Shown here piece by piece: positions 22,871 through 33,874 of a stretch of 64,000 nt of DNA (within the stretch, counting starts at the first letter, position 1; every line of letters starts with the position of its first letter). A program made the position numbers and the translations under genes. The notes under the pieces are model-generated. The model had not been told where the DNA came from, ran no database searches, and saw only the letters and a program-made list of their open reading frames with translations. The stretch covers positions 1-64,000 of the forward strand of contig JACCIC010000364.1 of assembly GCA_018907035.1 (NCBI GenBank), given 5' to 3'. The DNA comes from Sycobia sp. Sy_11 (Eukaryota > Arthropoda > Insecta > Hymenoptera > Epichrysomallidae).

Positions 22871-24530
22871 ATTCTATGTGTCTATACTCTTAGAAAACAA
22901 CGGATATCTCATGCATTGAATCATCTAAAAACAAACAGTTACAAATAACACTGATTAGTCCATAGATAAACATATCAATATCAAAATTTAAGAGCAGTAT
23001 AAATGACTACGCCTAAACTCGATGCGAGTTCCATGGACAAGACAGATGCGACAACCAATGTTCTATGTGAAGCCCTATATAACAAACCAACATTGCCAGA
23101 GGGAAGAAGCCACATCTAACAATTTCTACATTATATTATTAGAACAAGCGTCGGATCATCGAGAAGTAAGTTTTTAATTCGATTCACCTTTTTTAATTTC
23201 CTTTATTCATTGCTTCAATCTCTTAAAAAATGGCCGATTCTACATTAATCAAACGCCGTAAAATAATGTTTTGTCAATTAAATGAATTTAAGACTTTCGT
23301 AAGAACAGTACGATTTTAAATCTGAGTCTATTGAAATATTAGAAATAAGGCTTGATAGTATTCTAGATTTATGTAAAGAATTTCACAATATTCAATATGA
23401 AATCGAAGAAACTTCCAACACTGATGAAGTTGTAAATCGAGTCGCGTTTCAAAATAATGTTATGATACAGTTGTATTGGAGAGAAACAAATGGAAGAAAC
23501 AAAATAAACAAATTGTTAACTCATTGAGATATATTTCTAAGAATATAATATATTCATCCTTGGATGATTCCACAGATTAAGCGATGTACAACATCGACAA
23601 ATTAATCTCTTCGACGATTAAGTCATTCGAGATGTTCTTTCCTCGATATGTGCAAAATATAACTTATAATTTTTTGAAGAAAAAGTGCAAATCAATCGCA
23701 GAAAATAAATACTATTTGTACGTTTCGCCCTCAGTTACCTGCTGGACTCGCCAGTTGGGCGGCAGCTAACCAATTCCTAGACGTAGGATGCTTACTAAAA
23801 TCGATGACAAGTTATAATATAAAGACGATAAACTTATCTATGGGAGAAGAATATTGTGTAAAAACGCGGAATTTCAAATTATTAATTGTACATATCTTAG
23901 AAAGTTAAATAGCGACTTTTTGCTTATCTAGCTATCAATAACAAATAATATTAGGTGCGCTATAATGTTTTGTGGAATTAAATTAAATAATTGAGATATA
24001 TTTCTAAGAATATAATATATTCATCCTTGGATGATTCCACAGATTAAACGATCTACAACATCGACAAATTAATCTCTTCGATGAATCTGTGGAATCGTCC
24101 AAGGATGAATATATTATATTCTTAGAAATATATCTCAATTATTTAATTTAATTCCACAAAACATTATAGCGCACCTAATATTATTTATTATCTCAGTCGA
24201 TAATAAAAACAGTAACGTACAAACAAATTCTATTCGTCGTCCAAAAATTGATTTGCGTAGTTTTGAAGGTCATTATGACAAATGATTAAATTAATTCTAG
24301 TTATTCACGAGCGCTTGGATTTATCGGATATACAAAAACTACAATATTTACGATCATCATTGAAATGAGTCGCAGCTGAAGTAATAAAAGCTCTAGATAC
24401 CTCGTCGGGAAAGCTCTTTGTATGCCGCAAACAGAATATACATTGGAAATACAGTCTCCAGAAAATTCCAGTATAATCCCTGGAAAATTTTGGAGACGTA
24501 TAAATATTATATAAGGGTATTCGACAAAGT
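22870..24530 (+). mobile_element. Probable BEL/Pao-type LTR retrotransposon gag remnant, rearranged
   Basis: On the plus strand ADSTLIKRRKIMFCQLNEFKTF (from 23229) is followed, after frame breaks, by ESIEILEIRLDSILDLCKEFHNIQYEIEE (about 23325-23410) and ETSNTDEVV. This resembles the start of BEL/Pao gag proteins. Further on, IRRPKIDLRSFEGHYDK (about 24230-24285) resembles the conserved LPKIxLPxFxGxYxxW block of that gag family. Between these lie a 92-bp direct duplication (23524-23615 and 23991-24083) and a long palindrome, so the element has been scrambled. The 22870-23165 part could be its LTR, ending near GATCATCGAGAAG, but no second LTR was found. Confidence 0.5.
23943..24186. repeat. Near-perfect palindrome, 103-bp arms, 38-bp loop
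   Basis: Arm 23943-24045 is the reverse complement of 24084-24186 with one mismatch that I can see (TTGGATGATT against the complement of TTGGACGATT). The loop is 24046-24083. The inner half of the left arm plus the loop is also present as a direct copy at 23524-23615. A transcript would fold into a long hairpin. It looks like an inverted duplication of element sequence, not an independent MITE, because the repeated part continues the gag remnant. Confidence 0.92.
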
Positions 24531-24539
24531 ATATGGACG

Positions 24540-25185
24540 ACTAACTGCGTAGCTCGCGCCTTCCTCCTCCAATAAAATTCCGATCAGATGCAGCCCGAAC
24601 CGTATAGCTAGGCCGCAGGTCCGTCCGTGGCGCGCACTGGCCGCGCCGAAATTACGACTCGGACTGAAATGCCCCTGTCTACCTCCCCCACCGATGTGGG
24701 GGTCCTATCTTCCCGTAGGAAAGTCTGAAGAAAGCGAAATGCGCGCTTGTGCGTCATTTATGACCACCCTTTGTATACAAAGTATGAAATCCGAGAGGCC
24801 GCCGAATATCACCAACGGTTTTGACAAATGCAACTTAACAGAGAGTTTTAAAATATATGATGAAATCTCGGAGCCGAAGAAAATATTATTTTGAAGAATA
24901 TTCCAGAATAAAATATGAAAACGTCGATCTGCGCGTAGTTTATTACTACAACTATTACTACGTTTATTATTATTATTACTTTTACCATTATAATGTAAAA
25001 TATATATTTATAATCCATAATTATTACCGATTATTTAATATTTTGTTGTTTTACTATATACTCAAGAATATATGTTTATAATCAATTATTATAATTATAA
25101 TAATTATTATTATCATTATTATTATTTACGTATTTATGATTTATAATTTTTACGGAGTCTTTAAGATTCTAATTGTTTTACTATA
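24540..25185. other. Unassigned: short G+C-rich patch then AT-rich sequence
   Basis: 24540-24720 contains a G+C-rich patch (CGCAGGTCCGTCCGTGGCGCG) of unknown origin. 24950-25190 is simple TTATTA-rich sequence. No gene was recognised. Confidence 0.45.
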
Positions 25186-25445
25186 TTAAACAAATTAATA
25201 AATACTTTTTTATTGGTCTTACAGTCCAATCAATTCAATCTAAAAATTAAAAAAAGTAAAAATAAATAAAAATTAAAAATTAAAATTAAATTAAAAATTA
25301 AATTAAAAATTAGAATGACAGTCAGACTGTCCTTCTTTACAGTCGCCCCCGTAGACTAATCTGAAAATAAAATATTAGCTGAAAAAATTCTTTGTTAGTA
25401 AAGTGCACTCTGCTGTCCGCAACAGCCTTACCTAATTGAAGATTT

Positions 25446-25485
25446 GTCCAACGTTTCGAGCTCGCTACGGCTTTTCATCAGGGAC
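25446..25485 (-). ncRNA. Hammerhead-ribozyme-like motif in Penelope copy A
   Basis: On the minus strand: GTCC (stem I), CTGATGA core, a weakened stem II ending GAGCTC, GAAA, C-G closing a minimal helix III, UU at the cleavage position, and GGAC (stem I). The catalytic core nucleotides look intact. The 5' side of stem II reads AAAGC where other copies have GGAGC, which mispairs the base of the stem. Hammerheads in Penelope-like elements are described in the literature, and their very short helix III suggests action as dimers. Confidence 0.75.
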
Positions 25486-25503
25486 TAAAGTAAACCTTAT
25501 ATT

Positions 25504-26950
25504 CTAAACAACTCCTGATTTTAAGCATAAATCATCCCTATCTTTGTAATTATTAAACAATCTACTCAAATTATTGCTATTTTTAAAGAACATTTGAATG
25601 TTATATTTCCGAAAATTTCTTTTAATTCTTTCAGACAATCCTCTAATATATGGCCAGCCAATAATTTTGTCTCCGTTGACATCAACTCCTGCACTATGTC
25701 TATTTTCGGTATTATAAATGTCAAACAATCTCTCAGCAATTAATCTATTAATAAATTGAATGGGATAACCATTATTAATGAGAGTTTCTCTTACTATCTG
25801 TAAATTATTTTGTCTAAAACCTTTATGTGATAATTTTATTGCTCTGTCAATGACACCCTTTAATGCTCCAATTTTGTTTCCGAATTGGTGGTGTGAATTA
25901 AAATCTAAAAACCTACCTGACAAAGTAGGCTTTCTGTACCAATTAAGTTTCACCTTATTATTACTAAATCTAATGACATTAATGTCCAGAAAATATGAAC
26001 TGACTATTAACTTCAACCTCCCTTGTAAATTTAATTCTGTCATGTTCAGAATTGAAAACATCCACTATTTTATCCACAAAAACTGCTGCAACAATTGTAA
26101 AGATATCATTAACATATCTCTTAAATATCATTGGTTCAAAATGCAATTTTCACAAGGCTATACTTTCCAACTTTTCCATAACTAAATTAGCTATAACCGG
26201 TGACAAAGGCGACCCCATTGGACATCCGTATTTTTGTTCATAAAATTTATTATCAAATGAAAAAATTGTGTTATTAAAAACCAAATTCATTGCTTTCATA
26301 ATTTCATTCATTGTTCAATTTGTATGCAAATTAATTTCATGCCACTTTTTCTGTATAATATCATCTAAAGGTATATTTGTAAACAAAGATACTACATCCA
26401 ATGAAATCATTCCGAAATTTTGCGGAATACCAATATCTTTCATTTCATTGTAAAAGTACCAACTATCCTTAATGTAAGAACTAGTTCTTCCAACTATCTT
26501 AACCAATATATTAGACAAAAATTTAGCAATATTATAAGTTGGGAAACCTATGGAAGATTTTATTATTCTAAATGTCAGATTTTCTTTATGAATCTTGGGA
26601 AACCTATAACATTTTGCCACAGTTCGATTTTCACATTTTAAATACTTATATGTAGGATCATTTATATATTCATTTCGTTTCCAATTATTTAATAACTCTT
26701 TCAAATTATTTTGTAGCTTAATGATATGTGGATTACCAATCTACAAATAAGTACTATCATCATTTAATTTATACAATTTATGTAATCAATTTTATTGGAA
26801 GCTACGGTTACATTACCTTTGTCGGTCCTTTGGAAGATTATATTAGGGTTATATATCAAAAAATTCTTCGCGGTAATTGAATCATGTATAAAATTACTAT
26901 TTACAAAATTATCAATTTTTTTCGCTTTTAAAATTACTAATGGCATTAAC
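25504..26950 (-). pseudogene. Penelope polyprotein pseudogene A (RT; no GIY-YIG domain)
   Basis: From the 5' side: CxxSSVNAISNFKSEKIDNF and RTDKGNVTVAS (26764-26950); an RT frame 26315-26704 with FPKIHKENLTFRIIKSSIGFPTYNIAKFLS and the motif-A block GMISLDVVSLFTNIP; then GCPMGSPLSPVIANLVMEKLES (about 26155-26230) in a shifted frame; the catalytic motif YVND (about 26102-26116); and the thumb KPTLSGRFLDFNSHHQF in 25504-26061. YVND replaces the expected YVDD, consistent with one G-to-A change. The protein ends at LKSGVV followed by a stop, exactly where the GIY-YIG endonuclease begins in the copy at 55117. An internal deletion has joined this point to the 3' UTR. Confidence 0.9.
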
Positions 26951-27170
26951 TGAAGATGCCCTACATTCCTTTTTCACTTCATCATTTAAATCAAAAAGAT
27001 TACTTTCAACCTCCGCGATGATTTCTTTGATCGGGAGATTATTTTTACAATATTATATTCCATGTTTGGCACCTTTAGACATGATGTTTATTACTTCGGC
27101 ACTCTCTTGTTGCATCGAATTATATTTAAACTCCACCCCATCATATAAATGTATATCAACCAATTAACCA

Positions 27171-27414
27171 ATAGAAAACGAGAATATATGTAAAGTATTT
27201 TGTACAGAGCTTATGTGATAATTCGCAACAGTGAACAGAAGCAGATTTGACAAGTGACATTCTTATTAAATAAAAATATTAAAATTCAAACACTAGCCTT
27301 AAAATTTCATTTCAATACACCTCAACGTGAGCGCGTCTTACGAAAAAAACACGCGTGCAATTATTAAGGCTGTTGAAAGAAAACAGTACATAATCCTTGC
27401 CTTAGCATAACAAC

Positions 27415-27458
<44 letters not shown>

Positions 27459-28160
27459 ATATATATTGGTATATATATATGTATATATATACGTAGCTTT
27501 CACAATCTAGCGACGTGACTCCGTTACCGTGACTATCGTCTCGACCGTTCACCCGGGGAAAAACAACAAAAACTTCGAAGCCGCGCAACGCACACTCACC
27601 TCAAATGCGAAGCTGCAGGGCGGGCGATTGTGACGGATCAGTGAATGAAATGGCGGGCGTGGGCGTACCGCTGTTCTGCGCCGGGAGAGGTTTTGTCGCC
27701 TTTCCTCCTTGCCACTCTGTCCTTTCTTCTTCTCTCTCACGCCACTTCTCTTTCGTTCTCTTTCTTTTTTTACCTTTTCTTTCGTCTCGTTTTTTTCCTT
27801 CTTCCTCTCAGTTATTCCTCCCTTCGCTTGCTCCTTCTCTCCCTTTATTCCTGCTCTTTCCCATCCTCTTCCTCGACCAGTTCCTCGTCTGCTACCTCTT
27901 TACTCTCACCCTTTCCAACCATTAATAATAAGTAAATGGCTAAAAGTTTTTTTCCCGTAAATTTCTTAATAGTTAAAAAAACAACCGTAAATTTCTTAAT
28001 AGTTAAAAAAACAAATATTTTCAAGTTTACAAGTTTTACGTAACAAATAATATATTATCAGATAAGTAATCTCCAAATAATTTAAAGAAAATTTTTTTGT
28101 GCATATGTTTATTGATAATTTTAAAGCTTATTGAGTATTTGAATAAAAATTAATACTATT
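27171..28160. other. Unassigned spacer with (TA)n and a pyrimidine-rich tract
   Basis: 27423-27492 is a compound TA microsatellite. 27540-27700 is a G+C-rich patch. 27700-27920 is a strongly C/T-biased tract (CTTTCTTCTTCTCTCTC) whose open frames encode only Phe/Leu/Ser-rich strings. No exon or element was recognised. 27960-28010 holds a short direct duplication of CGTAAATTTCTTAATAG. Confidence 0.5.
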
Positions 28161-28177
28161 ACAAGTATCATTGAAAA

Positions 28178-29262
28178 TTAATCCTCATTGTCCTCTTGGG
28201 TGTTTAGTTCAATTTTGCTTAATGCGTCAGCTACATTATTCTCCTTGCCTTTTTTGTATTTTATATCGAAATCGTTTTCCTCCAGTTTTATTTTCCATCG
28301 AATTAATCTCGCATTTGGTGTTTTTAGGGAACAGAGCCAGGTTAGTGGTTTATGATCTATTTCATCCTGCATTTGCTCTTCGTTTGGGAGTTCTTCCGTA
28401 TAAATTTCCTCCTCTGGTATGTCTTCTTGGTTATGTAATTCTTCCGAAAGAAAGTCCGGTGGGCCGGTGCTTTGGAAAAAGTTACTGCCTCTTGATCGTA
28501 TATTATTCGATGTCGCTGAATTGATATTCCGACCAAGATTATTATTTGGCCTGCTCGTATTTCGGGTACTTATCAACATTGGGGTCGGTTATAATTTTGT
28601 TGTCTAGTATTATTAAAATTTTGTTTAAAATTATTTCCAAAGGTGTTTCCAATGTTTGTGGGTCTAAAATTAGGTTGCACTTGCGTGGCTGAGAAGGCAT
28701 TTCTATTTTATGGCGTATTAAATGGGCTAAAAGTCCTTGCATTCGTAGGTGTACTAAGTGAGTCAATATTTCTCGAATTTAGGGATGTATTGAATAGATT
28801 TGTTTTCCGAGAATTATTAAAGTTACTAGGTTTCGGTTTATTTTCTCTGATTCTAAAATTGAGAAATTCAGCTTGTTGTTTATGATTATCAAGCTTCTTA
28901 CATTTGATTAAACAAGCTTCGATATCGTCTAGATCGAAGTGTGTTAAGTGTGAGTGATATGGCTACTTTATGCCATTAATAAAAGTATTTCGAGCAATAT
29001 TTTCATAAAATTCAAATTTCATTTGCCTTAAATAACATCTTGCTACGGGATTATTTGCAACAATCAAATCTAAAGCGTCACCATGTATTCTCGATTTAAT
29101 TAGCGCCAACAAAGATACATTTATCGTGTCATCATTTGTGGCTAAAGCGTCTATAAATTTATCACAAGTTTGCAAAAAATGCGAAAGAAGTTTTGTTCCT
29201 CCTTCATATTTGGGGATCGCGTCGCGCCATATACTCAATCTAAGTTTAAATTGTTCTGCCAT
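28178..29262 (-). mobile_element. Gypsy-type LTR retrotransposon remnant 1 with gag joined to RNase H
   Basis: Minus strand. Gag starts at MAEQFKLRLSIWRDAIPKYEGG (29262) and continues through LLSHFLQTCDKFIDAL and DDTINVSLLALIKSRIHGDALDLI. Low-complexity Asn-rich gag sequence follows in other frames (28542-28766 and 28400-28579). The frame then runs directly into [27 protein letters not shown] and [16 protein letters not shown], the RNase H end of Gypsy pol. Protease and most of RT are missing, so an internal deletion has fused gag to RNase H. Integrase is absent too. Confidence 0.85.
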
Positions 29263-29300
29263 TTTATTAAAGACGTTCGTTTTTCTTTTCTTTCAACAAT

Positions 29301-29303
<3 letters not shown>

Positions 29304-29340
<37 letters not shown>
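29304..29340. repeat. (TA)n microsatellite beside Gypsy gag
   Basis: A TA run of about 37 bp lies about 40 bp upstream, in element orientation, of the Gypsy gag start. Confidence 0.9.
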
Positions 29341-29344
<4 letters not shown>

Positions 29345-29349
29345 GATAG

Positions 29350-29590
29350 ATGGGATTAAGGAATTTCAAAGACTCACTGTTTATTCTTTGAATTTATTTC
29401 TAGATGACTTTCTGCCTGTAGGTGGGACTTGAGTTGCACGTGGTAAGTTTTCAAATAGTCAACTGTGACAATGGGGTTGAAACACCAACTGCCTCCTTGT
29501 CGTTGATTTCCTTTACGAAGTTTGAAGGTGAATCCTAATTCAGCAGCTTCGCAGTATCCTGTCCGCAGCGCAAGTTAAATAACTATATTT
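29350..29590 (-). mobile_element. Possible 5' LTR or leader of Gypsy remnant 1
   Basis: In Gypsy orientation this region precedes gag. It begins near AGTTATTTAACTTGCG, and some Gypsy-group LTRs start with AGTTA. It contains a 66-codon stretch without stops but without Met (about 29393-29575). No matching second LTR was found, so the call is tentative. An alternative is an unrelated exon-like sequence. Confidence 0.35.
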
Positions 29591-29599
29591 TGAGAACCC

Positions 29600-31605
29600 G
29601 TATTTTTATGAACGAATACGCGAGAAACGCAAAATATTGATAAAGGAAAGTAAAGCAATTGAACGAGAAGAGTTAATTGAAATACTTGTTATTTATACTT
29701 CTTTACAGCTTGAGATCCCGACAGAGAGTGTCGCATCATAGATTATTAAATCATTTATACCCTTCAGTATCTTTGTCTGTTCTTCTTCACCGATGATCCG
29801 TACGGGCTGTTTAGTCTATTGCAGGTCCAGGTAAAAGATAGCGTACAGAGAAGAATAGGAGCTGATAAGATGCCAGACAGATCGACGCGTTGTGCATTCG
29901 TGTGATTCATATAATTCGCGCTCGAAACTAAAATGCATCAGCTCCGTTCGCTGTCTCTTTTTTTCTCTCGACATATAATTTTATTATGGAAAAATAATTT
30001 CTCTGAGAGGGTACCCAACGTTTCTATATATTTCAAAATATTAACAATCCCTATGAAGGTGCAATTGCATGCTGATGTGGCCTGCACGTGCGCCGTCCTT
30101 ATTTGCCACGCCTAGGGCGAAGTCTGGTGCCGCGAGCACGTACTGCGCGCGTGTGACACCTTAGGAGCATAGTTCTCGGACAGTTTTACTTTCCCCCACC
30201 TCTCTAGTTAGGTATCAAACTAGCTTAATATTTTAAGTGAATCAAGACGACACTTCATTCATGACCGTCAGCTAAGCTTGTACTCGTCGTGTTGTGTGCA
30301 TCTCTCGTGTCGTCTATTCATGTTTAACTATCTTTTTCTTATTGTGTTTTGTGCAATGTATGTATAAGTCGCGCGGCGTCTAAATATTATATTGCGGTTT
30401 CCTACATGTGTGGTCTTCGTTAATTGCGTGTCGCATATATAATTGTGTTTATGTGCTCTGTTATTCGTATATAAGCGTATATGTATCTGTTTGTGTATAA
30501 GTTTATCTGTTCATGTATAACCGTATCTATTTGTGTGTATAACAATTCACGGGCGCATCAGCGGCATTGTTGCCTTGTGGACATACTGCCGAGTGCTTAT
30601 TTCCGATGGTGTTCAGCGCAGGAGTACTCCGTCAGTTTGTAAGTTTTAATATTTCAGAGCGTTCGTTCTTATATTTAAGGTATACCGACGCGTATCGATA
30701 GTATTTTAAATTTATCATAATAGATGTCTTTTTCTCCTCTCCTCAAGAGGTTTTTTATGCTAATCTCTAATAAATATTATCGTAGTATAGTAGTATATAA
30801 CTTATATTGTTAATTTATTGAACCCATTCCCATAATTCCCCGAATTCATGACTTTTATCAATTATTAACCAGTTGTTGTTGTTGTTCTTGTTGTAGTTGC
30901 TGCTGCTGCTCTTGTTGTTGTTGTTGCTGGTGTCGTGCATCGTCGATGATGGCGCTGTTTGAGCGTCCTGCATGCTATATATTCTTCTTCTTTTCTCCTC
31001 ATTTATGTGTGCCTTCTGTGTCTCCATCTACGCACTTATAAAGTATATATAATATTATTATATATACTTTTTACCAGAAATATTTACTAATTCACTGTAA
31101 ATCTTATTACCGTTGAATCCGTAATTACTGCGAGTCACCATTCTTTATTCACGGATGTTTAGTTCCTTAACCATCTAAATAGATTTTTCAGGTATTGGTC
31201 AAAATTAATACTCTGGTGTTTATTAAGGTAGTCGATGATAGCATATACATGGATTCATCACATATAAATGAGGCAATTGAATCAACGGTATGGAAATGTT
31301 TTTCCACTCTAAGTACTTCAGTAAACATTTATGGTGTCAAATAAAGCAATCTGTTACTAACAGTAACACAAATCTATCCAATAGTAACGACCAGCATTTT
31401 ACCTGCAAATGACGTTTATGTCTGACTCAGCACTCCTAAAATTAAAGATATGCTGCAAATTCTGTAGTGTGTCTATATACGCATTGCACATATACATTCC
31501 TTGATTCTTCGAACAAACATAATTCGTTAAAATTTCCTATCTGTACCCAAACCCGCCCTAATTCAGATTTCTCCATCGATTCCACGTACTAATTACTTCC
31601 CAACG
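29600..31605. other. Unassigned 2-kb region with a CTG/TTG-rich tract
   Basis: 30870-30935 is a trinucleotide tract (TTGTTGTTG, CTGCTGCTG) that on the minus strand encodes Asn- and Ser-rich strings. It is a simple repeat, not a recognisable exon. 30100-30200 has a G+C-rich patch (GCCGCGAGCACG). 30630 has a donor-like GTAAGT with no convincing upstream exon. Nothing else is recognised. Confidence 0.45.
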
Positions 31606-31610
31606 ATTTC

Positions 31611-31948
31611 TGTTGGAATCCAACGAATATATACACCAAATCAGGATAATATTGAAGACGCTAATAAGGAGCGTTACAAGTATATATCTGCATAGTTCGT
31701 TTTTCTACTTGAAATCGTATTGCTCAGGATAGAAAAGGGACAGACCGAACCTGCCTCCGTTATTCAAGAGAGTGACAGCAGTTGAGTATGGACTATACAC
31801 AGTGTGCATATAGATTTCAGTTCTATTGTAATTTTATTTTTAATATATCATGCAATTTATCAGCTTATTAACTACGTGTTGTATTCCACTAATTGAATAA
31901 AGTTATTTTTTAAAATAAAAGATAAACATTTTATAGTTCATTCAACAG
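31611..31948 (+). mobile_element. Copia 5' LTR (338 bp)
   Basis: The segment begins TGTTGGAATCCAACG and ends TTCATTCAACA, giving the TGTTG/CAACA inverted termini usual for Copia LTRs. It is directly followed by GGTTATATATCG, which starts like the initiator-Met-tRNA primer site of Copia. An AATAAA lies about 50 bp before the end. Gag begins about 120 bp downstream. No 3' LTR partner was found within the window. Confidence 0.7.
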
Positions 31949-32070
31949 GTTATATATCGATCGATAAAGAACAGTATTAAAAGAAAAATAAATACAGTTA
32001 CAGTGAAGATAAAGTGTTTTAACAGTATAAGTGAAATCTGAGGTGAATCGTTATATTTTCAATAAGTACA

Positions 32071-33870
32071 ATGGCAGAAGGTTCCAGATACAGATGCTCC
32101 GTCCAGAAGTGCAACGACGAGAACTACGCTGTTTGGAGTTAGAAAATGCTATTGATAAATGAAAATATTTGGAGATGATGATTACATTATCAATGATAAA
32201 TCCGCTGATACAAAAGTCACAGAATTAGCCATGTGGAAAAAATGCAATGATAAAGCGTGAGTAAGGATTGGACTTTCGGTGGAAGATGATAAGTTAATCC
32301 ACATAAGGAGCGTCGCTACAGTAAGGCAGGCTTGTGAAACACTCAAAGAATATCATCGAAAGTCAACTCTAACGTTTAAGGTTTTACTGTTGAAACGATT
32401 ATGCCGCACAGTACTTAGCGATGGCGGCGATATCGAAGTACACATTGCCAATTTCTCGAATGCAGTGAATCACTTAACGGTACTAGGGATAATTTTAGCC
32501 GATGATTTGTTAGCAGATATGTTATTGGGCTATTTGTGGGAATCATACGACTCGCTTGTTTCAGATTTAGAAAGAAGACCGGGAAAAGGTATTAAATAAC
32601 AGTTTCTTAAAAGTGAACTTATCGATAAATTTAAGAAATGCAAAGGTGTAAGAATAAAGAAATTACGAATAAAAAAAGACGTAAGAAATAATTTCCCAGT
32701 AGCTGAAACAGCAATGAATACTACCACATATAGTAATAATGGTAAGAAGAATAATAGCAGTGCCTTAGTAATCAAAAACTGTTCTTTCTGTAAAAAGATA
32801 GGTCATTTAAAACATGACTGCAGAAAACATAAAGTATGGAAGGACAAGAGTGTCAATAAAGCAAATACAGTAAAGGAAACAAAGCTTAAAATATGTGCAA
32901 ATAAAGTTGGTGACAGTGTTGGTGAATATGCGCTATTTAGTGTTAAAGTTCAGAAAATTTATAATAATACTTGCTGTTTCGTTGTGTATGAGTGAAAAAT
33001 TTGTTTATTTTTTGTTGGTGAAAGATACTTTCAAATATCACTCAGGTCATAGATGAACGTTAATCAGCTATGAATAATAGTATTTATTCTTTAATAAATT
33101 AGGAAAGGATGATAAATTAAATGCTCTTATTCCAGATTAATTTAATATATAGATTTATTTAACGAAAATGCTAGAACTATACTACAACATTCTGGTTTCA
33201 CAGCTTTTAACAATCTGTCTTATTTTTAGATTTTACTCTTACACAATTTGTTCGGCAAAGGCGGGACAATAGTCGAGGAGACGTTACAATATATCGCACA
33301 GTAAATCGCTGCTTACTTTACAAAATTGTGAGTAGCCGTTTTCTAGTTTAAAGTCGAAACCTCCTTCTTTTCGAGAAGACGAATTTGGATTCGTCTTATA
33401 CGGTCTACTGGTCAGTTGCTAAACTTTAGTGCGACACAGATGGTCGTTAGGAAAAAACCCGGCGTTCTCATCGTTAATGACACTCTATAAACCCTATACT
33501 AACAGCCTTTCCCACCACCTGGAATTTCCGTAATTGCTAGCGCTTACAGACAATACTTCCAATACAATAAATACAGGTAACTGTGTTTGATTTATATCGT
33601 CAATAATACATAGTATATATATATACATATATATAGTTTTTCTTTCACGAATTTCTATTCCAAATAACTATAAACCTTTGTTAGACTTGAACACTTGGTT
33701 TGTCGACTCTGAAGCAACGAGCCATATGACAAATTGTCGAAAATTTTTCACAAACTTATTGGAAAGTAATGGATTTTACTGCATAAAGCAAACTAAGTAT
33801 ATTGAAGAAATCTTACAGAAATTTAGTCAGAAAGCTTGCCAGATGCAAGGATATCCTGTATAACAATGGC
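32071..33870 (+). pseudogene. Copia gag-pol pseudogene with large pol deletion
   Basis: Gag opens at MAEGSRYRCSVQKCNDEN (32071) and is broken by a stop after AVWS near 32139 and by frame changes. RSVATVRQACETLKEYHRKSTLTF, LLGYLWESYDSLVSDLE and a CCHC zinc knuckle CSFCKKIGHLKHDC (about 32780-32821) follow. At 33693 the protease start WFVDSEATSHMTN appears, with Glu in place of the Gly of the D-S-G active-site loop. It is followed almost at once by QTKYIEEILQKFS, from the end of Copia RT. Integrase and most of RT are therefore deleted. Confidence 0.82.
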
Positions 33871-33874
33871 CACC

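Larger units (their letters stand above)
25190..27170 (-). mobile_element. Penelope-like element copy A (5'-truncated, endonuclease deleted)
   Basis: Element orientation is minus. From the right come the N-terminal region, reverse transcriptase and thumb, then an abrupt jump to the 3' region. That region holds a ribozyme-like motif (25446-25485), the palindrome-containing GACAGTCAGACTGTC block (about 25318), an A/T-rich TTTTA-type tract and the terminal ATTGGACTGTAAGACC block (about 25215). The 3' region is shared with 39228-39995 and 54690-56995. The 5' part beyond about 27170 cannot be assigned. Confidence 0.9.

Noticed and set aside
27700..27920. Membrane-protein-like Phe/Leu/Ser frames
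   Set aside because: The pyrimidine-rich tract gives hydrophobic frames in all three plus-strand phases, so this is composition, not coding.
30868..30935. Polyglutamine or polyasparagine exon
   Set aside because: It is a CTG/TTG simple repeat without flanking splice sites or conserved coding sequence.
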